A program made the position numbers and the translations under genes. The notes under the pieces were generated by a model. The model had not been told where the DNA came from. It made no database searches and saw only the letters and a list, made by a program, of their open reading frames with translations. Positions 56,077-64,000 of a stretch of DNA of 64,000 nt are shown one piece after another. Positions within the stretch are counted from its first letter, which is position 1, and every line of letters starts with the position of its first letter. This DNA comes from Mesostigma viride (lineage: Eukaryota; Streptophyta; Mesostigmatophyceae; Mesostigmatales; Mesostigmataceae): contig RPFO01000027.1 in the NCBI GenBank assembly GCA_009746045.1, positions 2,118,202 to 2,182,201 on the forward strand, given 5' to 3'.

Positions 56077-58391
56077 ATGTCAGAGCCTACCCCTCCGGCT
56101 GAGAGCCCGCTGCCGTCCCTGCCCCTACCGGACCCTGAGCTGTACTTCGAGGCCCTTCCGGGCCGTTGGGTGTCACGGTCCAGTTTCCGGGTGGCGTCGT
56201 GCATCCGGCCCTCCAGGCCCAGCATGCGGGTTTAGTCAGGGCGGCTCTCTTCGGGGTCACGTGGTACGGTCCTCCCCTGCTGAACCGCACAGCTTGTTTT
56301 GCACGGGTTCGACGATGCCGGCCACTGTTTGCTAGAATGTGGCTCCAGCTGTCCAGCCTGGGACAGATAGCTGCGGTTCTCCAGTGCCCCAGGGTGTTTT
56401 CCTACCTTTCTACCCCTGTGGGCCGCTCCTGCCTACGGGATGTGTTCCCCTGGCTTCCGGCCGAGGGTGATGCGGAAATAGATGAGAACCCCTGCGACCT
56501 TCTACGGGCCGTAGAGTTCATGGAGATAGCAGACCAGACAGCGGGCGTAGGATTGGGCGACCCTACTCCTACGGACGCGCCGGTAGAGGCACAGTATTCC
56601 CTGAGTATTCGGCCTCCCCTGCGGCGTCCTCCTCTTCAGTGTCGGCGCCTTCCCCTGTCCCGTCTTCACCGAGGTCGGTCCTGTGCGCATCGGTGGAGCC
56701 TACCCCTTTGGGCTCTGGTCGTGAGCCTGATCCTCTTTCGGCGACAGTTTCTGCGATGCAGGCGCAGATCCAGTCCCTGACGGCGGCCTTCGGGGCCTTC
56801 ATGGCGGCCCAGGCGCACGCTCCAGCCACGCCAGGTGGGGTGTCTGTGCAGCTGTGCCCCCTTCCCCTTCGGTCGCCTCGACGTCTACGGGTCCGTCTGT
56901 GCGCGAGCCCTCGGCGGCTGCGGTTCCCTCTGTGCTGCGGCTCCTACGCCTTCGGCTACCTCTGCGCCTGCTACTGACGTACCTGCGCCTCGGCGCGAGT
57001 CCGCCGTCCCAGCGGCCGCGCCCGTCGCCGCCGCGTCCGAGCCGCCCACCACGTCAGCGCCGCCCTCGCGGGGTTTCTTCAGCGACCCGGGCGGTCTTCC
57101 CAGGCTTTGGGAGGGCGGTCCTCCGCAGAGGATCCCGGTGCCTGACTGGAGCTTGGACGGTAACCAGTCGTATGCCGGATTGCCTGTCCCCACGGGCCCT
57201 ATTTTCAACATGTGGCCTGGTGGTGCTCCGCCCCCAGAGACCGGCGCGCCAGTTGCGGAGGCGGGTCCGTCGCGACCCCCTGCGGCATCGGGTCCGACGC
57301 GGCCCCCTGTTGTACCGGCGCCGTCTGCGCCTGTGCCGGTTCCTACCCCTTCGTCGGCCCCTGTCCCTTCGGCCCCGCGGTCTTTGGCTGCGGTTGTTCG
57401 GTCCAGTGGCTCTGACCCGCGCGCCACCCGCGCTGCCGATTCCCTTCGGGAGTTGTCAGAGGGCGATCGGGATCGGGCCCCTTCTGTGGTGCATGCGACT
57501 CCGGAGTCGCGCGACACGCCTGTCTTTGGGTATGGTATGTCTGCGCTCGCCTGCCGCCAGTGTGACCTGCCGCGCGCCTCCGCCGAGCTTGCCATTTCGC
57601 CCATGTCCTACGGGTTCTCCCAGGTGTGTCGGGCGCCGCGGGACCGTGGCCTACCAGTTGAGACTGATCGGCCTCCTTTCGACATGGTTATTTTAGCTGA
57701 TCCGGTGTTCCAGGGTGAGATCCTGGTTCGGCGCGTCCTGTATCGCTGGGCTAGGCGCCACAATGACTTGGACACCTACGGCGGGTTCCAGTGGGCTTAC
57801 CCTCCGCCTCTGGGCATTATGGCCTCAGATGCCCTTACGGTAGAGTTTCCTGCGGTGCCGGGTGCCACGTACAGCACGGTCCTTCAGCCCATCCTAGAGT
57901 GGGATGCCCGTCGTCCAGCGCCCATCCCGGGCCAGGGTTTGGACTCTCGGGGTCATCCTCCTCCCCGGGCTAGCGACTACCTCGAGACGTTCGGGTCGCG
58001 ACAGTGTGCCCGTCGGTGGCGCTCCCGTGAGATTCGGCATATCCGGTTGTGGCCGTCCAACGTGGAGCCCCTGGTAGATCTGTTTTTCCCGACGGGTATG
58101 CGCCCTCGGATCCGGTACCATCGCCTGCTCCTGCGGGCTCTCTGCCTGATCGCGGTAGAGCCTTTCCTACGCCTCTTTGCCTGTGGTTTCCTGGACTGGG
58201 CCCGGGGCCAGGTCGTTCTTACGCAGCATAGGTATTACTGGGCCTTCCTGGGTCTTTTTCCTGACGGCGTGTGGGCCGATGTTTTCCTCACTGTAGATAG
58301 GCACGACAATGCTGAGGATGTGTCTCACTACCAGGCGTACCTGGATGTCCTGCTGGCCTCCCGTGGTACCTACCAGACGGATGGCCATTAG
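56077..58391 (+). pseudogene. Extra ORF after the chromodomain of E, unrecognised, frameshifted
   Basis: About 770 codons in several frames: 56077 (MSEPTPPAESP), 56166 (FPGGVVHPALQAQHAG, HPALQ to EFMEIADQTAGV), 56639 (a helical SATVSAMQAQIQSLTAAFGA), then a long frame from about 56950 to 58391: Pro/Ala/Ser-rich linker, then a compact domain (FDMVILADPVFQGEILVRRV, YGGFQWAYPP, HIRLWPSNVEPLVDLFF, YHRLLLRALCLIAVEPFLRL). I do not recognise it. It is clearly more GC-rich than gag-pol of E. It lies where gypsy-like viruses have env but has no clear signal peptide or membrane anchor. Confidence 0.55.
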
Positions 58392-58760
58392 ATAGAGGGC
58401 CTTAGGCCCGACCTGAGGGTGTTGTCCCTCCGGTATATAGAGTCGCCCTCACGTTCTGGCCAGTTGACTGGTCGTTCTTGGTCCTTGGTGCTGATTTGTT
58501 TACTCTGTGTGTCCTGCCCAGTGCCGTTCCCCCCGGCAAGGACTTTGTTCCAGGCAGTTAGGGGAACCTACCACCAGGCTTGGTGCTGGCTAACCCTACA
58601 CCTCCCGGCGTGGTGGTGGAGACCGTGTGAACTATTGGTGCTTTGTATCTTGGATGGCCTGCCGATTGTGTTGGTGTGTGCTGGGTGCATTAGGTTTCCT
58701 ACCCCTTGTTTTCCTCCCTGTGCGTAGGGAGAGGGCTCCCTACCTTTGTGGGGGGGGAGG
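58392..58760 (+). other. E 3' leader to the LTR with polypurine tract
   Basis: Non-coding stretch ending GTGGGGGGGGAGG directly before the 3' LTR (58761), the plus-strand primer tract. Confidence 0.65.
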
Positions 58761-59331
58761 TGTTACGTCGCGTAACAATTCGTTGTAGTTACGGACGTAA
58801 ATTAGGTCTTTTGCCTCGGTTGTCCCTAGGTTTACGTGTAGCTCCTACCGGGACATTATTGTCCTCGTAACAGTACTGTGGTACATTGGGTGCCGTTGGG
58901 CGCCGCGCCGCGTACTTTACTAGTGGTCCTGATCCTTGGTAGAATGTAGTGGACCAGCGTGCATCAGTAGATGTAGTGGACCAGCGTGCATCTGTAGGCG
59001 AGGGCCATGTCGGCCCGAGCGTGTTGGACCGTTGGTGACCATTTATGCGCGTTCTACCCCTTGTGTGTGTACTCGGCGTGTGTTAAATGAATTAACACAT
59101 TTAGGCTTGGGTCACGGCAGTGTAGTTGTGTTTCCTTCCTCTATTCCTGGAGTAAACGGGTTTTGATAAATGGTTGTATGGCGTATTATAGTAACACCTA
59201 CGTTAATGCATTGAGATCAGCTCCGTCACGTTCGTCTTTCGCCAGAGGGTTGAGTAGAGGAGGCCTGACCAGTTTAGGTAGTATCAGGCCCATTAGAGGT
59301 AGAGGTGGAGGTAGATATCCGCGGCGTAACA
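58761..59331 (+). repeat. 3' LTR of E
   Basis: 571 bp, uninterrupted, giving the empty site for the TTAA insertion (CCTACGTTAATGCATTG near 59195-59211). Confidence 0.93.
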
Positions 59332-59336
59332 CCCAG

Positions 59337-59572
59337 CCCGCTCCAGCTTTTTCATGATCTACTGGGCCGTAATCAGGTATTCACCAGTATGCCTCATGGC
59401 GACATTACTCAGGTCCAATGGCTTCCCTGGTCTAATAACGCGCCCTATTAGCCTTTCACCTGTCACCGCCACACGTGTGTGTGCCCACCTTCATTAGGAT
59501 TCGCTGATACTTCCTTTCCCCTCTCACCTCTTTGGTCCATAATTGGCTAATAAAATATACCCATTTCCCCGA
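59337..59572 (+). pseudogene. LINE 2, 3' end and UTR
   Basis: Continuation of 42246: codes the last residues (PLQLFHDLLGRN, then changes) and the 3' UTR with AATTGGCTAATAAAATATAC, ending CCCCGAAA before the 14-bp target copy. There is no long poly(A). Confidence 0.88.
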
Positions 59573-59586
59573 AAACTGAACCCCCG

Positions 59587-60615
59587 ACGCAGTCGGGGCA
59601 CGTGTAGGGTGTAGATTCCGTAACGTCTTTATTTCATGTCCATCCATCTACGGACACGATGGTCCGAGAAATGAAAAATTCATCGCTTTGGACCGAATCT
59701 GACCAAATCTCGGGGACAAGTGCTTCAAGGCCACCAACTCCGACGAAATCTACCAGTTCGTACTGGTCCCACTCGGGTCAGTGACACAAGTGCGGCGTGG
59801 GCAACAACAACAGGCAGTGTGGACTGTTTTTTGCCCTGTTTTCGCAATGATAGTAGTATGCAATGATGGCGATGGCGTAACGGCTTGCAAAGCTCTCCAC
59901 TAACACCGCTGTGTAAGGTCCATATCCGGCTTGGATTCAACAACAAACGCATCAATTAGTGACCCCCCCGCGGGACATAGTCGTGCCTTCGCACCTCCTG
60001 ACCTAACTTGCTTGCAACAAAACTACGTACGGTACGTACGTAGTACTCCGAAGAGGCTGACAAGCTTACAAATTTTCCGCCGTGTCGCCGTCTGTACGTG
60101 CTAGAGAAGGTCTACTTAATATGGGCGATCCCAGCAATTATTACCTGTCATGGATTGTATGTAACCCATTGGTTAAAATATATAACATTTGGCCGGCCCT
60201 GCATACAGTATTCTGCTGAGTACTGCGAGTGCACTCAATATGCATGTTGCGGCAAATTTCTGGCTGTGTGCAAACTACCGCCAGTAGTTGCAATCGGTCG
60301 TTTGCGCATGCATTCCGCATATACATCGTGCTGTAGCCTGGAAAGTACGTACGTAGTGTGTGTTTTTTTTATCATGATCACCGCGGGTTGCTATTGTTGT
60401 ACAGTAGTACTTGGCATGTAGCTATCGATTAGTTAGATCCTAGGCTTCGCGATAGCGACCTCTTCGCATTGGGCGGAAGAATGGCGCGTGGCGATCGGTC
60501 AGGGCACCCAGTGGATGCGTGGATAGGTGGTGGCAGTGTGTGGGGCGTGGTTGGGCCAGGTGGCAGTGGGTGGGTGTGGTGGGGGCGGTGGGGGCGTGGG
60601 AAGTGCGTGAGAGTT
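59587..60615. other. Unassigned DNA right of LINE 2
   Basis: No gene is supported. Small features: the hairpin CCCCGAC gca GTCGGGG at 59584-59600, and GTACGTAC palindromes near 60025-60045 and 60345. Confidence 0.5.
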
Positions 60616-61167
60616 TGGATAGGCTTCTCCGGACGCGGGCATAGAAGGCTATCCACGTATACCCGGTTGGCAGCCGTTCTGGGTGTGCGAGTGTCTTTTT
60701 TTGAAATAGAAGCCTATCCACGACCAACTGGCGGGAGTGGCTGGAGAGGGCGTGCCAATTTCGTTCGATGGGTGGGAGGGGGGTTGAGAGGGCTCGAGTT
60801 TGGATAGGCTTCTTTTGGTATTCTTCGGTTTTAGACAATAAGAGTAAGAATAATATGGGCTATAGGGCCAATATACGGATGCGTATATGGGGTGTAGGGG
60901 GTATACGGGTCAGGGGGCTGGGGAGAATATTGTTGGAAGGGATTGTCAAAAAAGAAGGCACTCCAGAGAAGCCTATCCACGACCAAAGGGCGGGAGGTGC
61001 CGGAGAGGGGTCGCCAAAATCGTTCGATGGGCGGGAGGGGGGTTGAGAGGGTTCGAGTTTGGATAGGCTTCTCTTTCGGACAGGGGTGTATAGTGGGCGG
61101 GCGCGTCGTTTGGCGGGGTGAAGGTGGATAGGCTTCTCCTCGCGAGCGGTTAGAAGGCTATCCACGT
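60616..61167. repeat. Foldback array built on TGGATAGGCTTCT / AGAAGCCTATCCA
   Basis: Four units. Two have the form AGAAGCCTATCCACGACCAA ... GAGTTTGGATAGGCTTCT (about 60707-60812 and 60968-61073, with alike middles holding TCGTTCGATGGG and GGGAGGGGGGTTGAGAGGG). Two are short inverse hairpins, GGATAGGCTTCTCC ... AGAAGGCTATCCACG (60616-60657 and 61126-61167). No ORF is real here. Confidence 0.75.
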
Positions 61168-61174
61168 CGGGAGT

Positions 61175-62229
61175 GTGCGGTGGGGGGGTGAGTGCGCTGA
61201 CAGGGGGTCGGTTCGGCCCGTCCTAGTCAGACATATTTATTTGCATCCACAGCTCGTTCCTATTTTGCGTTTCTTATATTGTGACGACGTTGTCTTTCTG
61301 GTTCCCGGCGGAACTCTTCATTTCCATGAAAATGTATGTATACTTGTGATCAATCAGACATCATTCGCGGTTTAATCTTTGCGCAGGATATGTGCTTGCA
61401 AATTTAGCATTAACTAGTTGTTGCTATGAATGATATGTATGTCATATCTGTTTTCTGGCCGATGGGTGCAGGAAGTTAACTGCTAAGGGATGGAACCTCA
61501 GCAACCGGCTGCCCTATTGGTTGGTTGCGTGGTGATACTTTGCTTTGGGATCGCCTACGCACCACCAGGCAGTAAGTGGCTTTAATGACGTCTAGTAGTG
61601 AACATCATAGTATTGACTCTCATAATGTAAAAGTGGTATGTATGTATGTATGTAAGTAAGGTGGGGCCAAAACCTTGGAATAATGAGGGCTGGGATTTTG
61701 GAGTTATAACTTACACGTGCCCACGTCAACTTGGTATGTACTGAGGCATTTGGGCCGAGAAATAGGGTAAGGATTAAGGAATCTCCTTCGTGCTCTTTCC
61801 TTTCAATCAATTGTGTTGCCCCCCCCCACCCACCCCCACCCCGCCACCAAATCATTGTCTCCTTCCTTACATGGAACATGCACTACTTTCCTTTATACTA
61901 GTGTATCATCAAAACCTGCCTTGGTATCAGCATGTCAGACATGCATGTGTGTCACTCACCATACAACAACATGTGGCTTCTAGTCCGTCTTCTTTCATGA
62001 TTTTTCCTTCACTCACGATAGTGTTAGGATGCAAGCTGCCCCGCATTGCAATATATGGTGCATGCACTTACAAACGTATCAGTAGCAAGAGAAGGGGAAG
62101 TAACAGGGATGGCCAGGAGCCCTGCAAGGAATGGAAATTGGCGGGTCAGGGGCAGTGGTTGCGACGTTATTCATATCAGAGTGCGCTAAGAGCTGTGTTT
62201 CTATGTACTACTGTTTTTGTTTAAAACTC
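61175..62229. other. Unassigned DNA before the satellite
   Basis: No gene is supported. There is a short (GTAT)n run near 61635-61655. The ORF 61790-62224 has no known motif. Confidence 0.45.
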
Positions 62230-63184
62230 ATTTCCCCCCCCCCTTCTCCCCTTCTCCCCTTCTCCCCTTCTCCCCTTCTCCCCTTCTCCCCTTCTCCCCT
62301 TCTCCCCTTCTCCCCTTCTCCCCTTCTCCCCTTCTCCCTTCTCCCCTTCTCCCCTTCTCCCCTTCTCCCCTTCTCCCCTTCTCCCCTTCTCCCCTTCTCC
62401 CCTTCTCCCCTTCTCCCCTTCTCCCCTTCTCCCCTTCTCCCCTTCTCCCTTCTTCTCCCCTTCTCCCCTTCTCCCCTTCTCCCCTTCTCCCCTTCTCCCC
62501 TTCTCCCCTTCTCCCCTTCTCCCCTTCTCCCTTCTCCCCTTCTCCCCTTCTCCCCTTCTCCCCTTCTCCCCTTCTCCCCTTCTCCCCTTCTCCCCTTCTC
62601 CCCTTCTCCCCTTCTCCCCTTCTCCCTTCTCCCCTTCTCCCCTTCTCCCCTTCTCCCTTCTCTCTCCCTTCTCCCCTTCTCCCCTTCTCCCTTCTCCCCT
62701 TCTCCCCTTCTCCCCTTCTCCCCTTCTCCCCTTCTCCCCTTCTCCCCTTCTCCCCTTCTCCCCTTCTCCCCTTCTCCCCTTCTCCCCTTCTCCCCTTCTC
62801 CCCTTCTCCCCTTCTCCCCTTCTCCCCTTCTCCCCTTCTCCCCTTCTCCCCTTCTCCCCTTCTCCCCTTCTCCCCTTCTCCCCTTCTCCCCTTCTCCCCT
62901 TCTCCCCTTCTCCCTTCTCCCCTTCTCCCCTTCTCCCTTCTCCCTTCTCCCCTTCTCCCTTCTCCCCTTCTCCCCTTCTCCCTTCTCCCCTTCTCCCCTT
63001 CTCCCCTTCTCCCCTTCTCCCCTTCTCCCCTTCTCCCCTTCTCCCCTTCTCCCTTCTCCCTTCTCCCCTTCTCCCCTTCTCCCCTTCTCCCCTTCTCCCC
63101 TTCTCCCCTTCTCCCCTTCTCCCCTTCTCCCCTTCTCCCCTTCTCCCCTTCTCCCCTTCTCCCCTTCTCCCCTTCTCCCCTTCT
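62230..63184. repeat. CCCCTTCT octamer satellite
   Basis: About 950 bp of CCCCTTCT units with occasional CCCTTCT and one TCTCTCCC variant. The top strand is wholly pyrimidine. The minus-strand Gly/Glu/Lys/Arg ORF is its translation. Confidence 0.97.
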
Positions 63185-63838
63185 CACCCTCTCACCCTCT
63201 CACCCTCTCACCCTCTCACCCTCTCACCCTCTCACCCTCTCACCCTCTCACCCTCTCACCCTCTCACCCTCTCACCCTCTCACCCTCTCACCCTCTCACC
63301 CTCTCACCCTCTCACCCTCTCACCCTCTCACCCTCTCACCCTCTCACCCTCTCACCCTCTCACCCTCTCACCCTCTCACCCTCTCACCCTCTCACCCTCT
63401 CACCCTCTCACCCTCTCACCCTCTCACCCTCTCACCCTCTCACCCTCTCACCCTCTCACCCTCTCACCCTCTCACCCTCTCACCCTCTCACCCTCTCACC
63501 CTCTCACCCTCTCACCCTCTCACCCTCTCACCCTCTCACCCTCTCACCCTCTCACCCTCTCACCCTCTCACCCTCTCACCCTCTCACCCTCTCACCCTCT
63601 CACCCTCTCACCCTCTCACCCTCTCACCCTCTCACCCTCTCACCCTCTCACCCTCTCACCCTCTCACCCTCTCACCCTCTCACCCTCTCACCCTCTCACC
63701 CTCTCACCCTCTCACCCTCTCACCTCTCACCCTCTCACCCTCTCACCCTCTCACCCCTCACCCTCTCACCCTCTCACCCTCTCACCCTCTCACCCTCTCA
63801 CCCTCTCACCCTCTCACCCTCTCACCCTCTCACCCTCT
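63185..63838. repeat. CACCCTCT octamer satellite
   Basis: About 80 units, near-perfect, with two short deviations (CACCTCT and CACCCCT near 63721-63760). It follows the first octamer without a gap. Confidence 0.97.
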
Positions 63839-64000
63839 CACCTTCTCACCTTCTCACCTTCTCACCTCCTCACCTTCTCACCTCCTCACCTCCTCACCTC
63901 CTCACCTCCTCACCTCCTCACCTCCTCACCTCCTCACCTCCTCACCTCCTCACCTCCTCACCTCCTCACCTCCTCACCTCCTCACCTCCTCACCTCCTCA
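63839..64000. repeat. CACCTTCT to CACCTCCT octamer satellite
   Basis: A few CACCTTCT units grade into CACCTCCT, which runs to the window edge. The period stays 8 bp. Confidence 0.95.

Larger units (their letters stand above)
42247..59331 (+). mobile_element. Ty3/gypsy chromovirus E, complete but decayed, with two nested elements
   Basis: LTRs 42247-44541 and 58761-59331, ends TGTTACG...CGTAACA, TSD CCCAG (42242-42246, 59332-59336), inside LINE 2. 17,085 bp in all, about 10.8 kb without the nested F and TTAA elements. Primer site TGGTTCCGG two bases after the 5' LTR; G-rich tract (GGGGGGGAGG) before the 3' LTR. Order: LTR-overlapping small ORF, viroplasmin-like ORF, gag, protease, RT, RNase H, integrase, chromodomain, then an extra large ORF. 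Many single-base frameshifts. Confidence 0.93.

Noticed and set aside
62228..63187. Minus-strand 319-codon Arg/Gly/Glu/Lys protein
   Set aside because: Pure translation of the CCCCTTCT octamer satellite.
62230..64000. Telomere
   Set aside because: The octamers are not TTTAGGG or TTTTAGGG types and the G-rich strand points the wrong way for a right-hand chromosome end.

Overview
The window is repeat-dominated nuclear DNA of a eukaryote. I think a green alga or other member of the plant lineage is most likely. The reasons are a plant-style PP2C phosphatase gene with several introns, an L1-type LINE whose ORF ends in a zf-RVT-like zinc motif, Ty1/copia-like and Ty3/gypsy (chromovirus) retrotransposons, and many small inverted-repeat elements. 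The assignment is an inference; nothing here names the species.

Layout. 1-6958 (minus): one cellular gene, a signal-peptide-bearing PP2C phosphatase in six recognisable exons, running off the left edge. Its introns hold a MITE, a GC-rich repeat and several tandem repeats. 7496-19775 (minus): a 5'-truncated LINE split by a 9.26-kb copia-like element (A, 8604-17858), which itself carries a 1.7-kb foldback insertion. 19776-20898: an older LINE tail, a small inverted-repeat element with a tRNA-like segment, and a GC-rich palindromic repeat (family G). 20899-36170 (plus): copia-like element B, same family as A, split inside its integrase by a related element C (24956-32696, minus). 36176-40578: more family G, a possible 1.7-kb non-autonomous element, and unassigned DNA. 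40579-59586: a LINE tail, then a second truncated LINE (plus) split by a 17-kb chromovirus E (42247-59331). E is split in turn by a TTAA-flanked element in its 5' LTR and by a non-autonomous copia element F (46747-51289, minus) in gag. 59587-62229: unassigned DNA with a foldback hairpin array. 62230-64000: octamer satellites.

Most insertions could be placed to the base from target-site duplications (TSDs): AAGGT (A), ACTCC (B), AGGCA (C), CCCAG (E), TCGGG (F), TTAA, TA, and 13-16 bp copies around LINE insertions. The order of insertion can therefore be read directly: LINE then A then foldback; G then B then C; LINE then E then F and the TTAA element.

Most unusual points: (1) A, B and C carry a retropepsin-like domain between integrase and RT, an order (GAG-IN-PR-RT-RH) that is neither classical copia nor gypsy, with LTR ends AGTTA...TAACT instead of TG...CA; (2) five 4-nt insertions in A and B that all follow one palindromic rule; (3) chromovirus E carries a viroplasmin/RNase H1 hybrid-binding-like ORF before gag and an unrecognised large ORF after the chromodomain; (4) the PP2C gene has exon ends and splice donors repeated into its introns.
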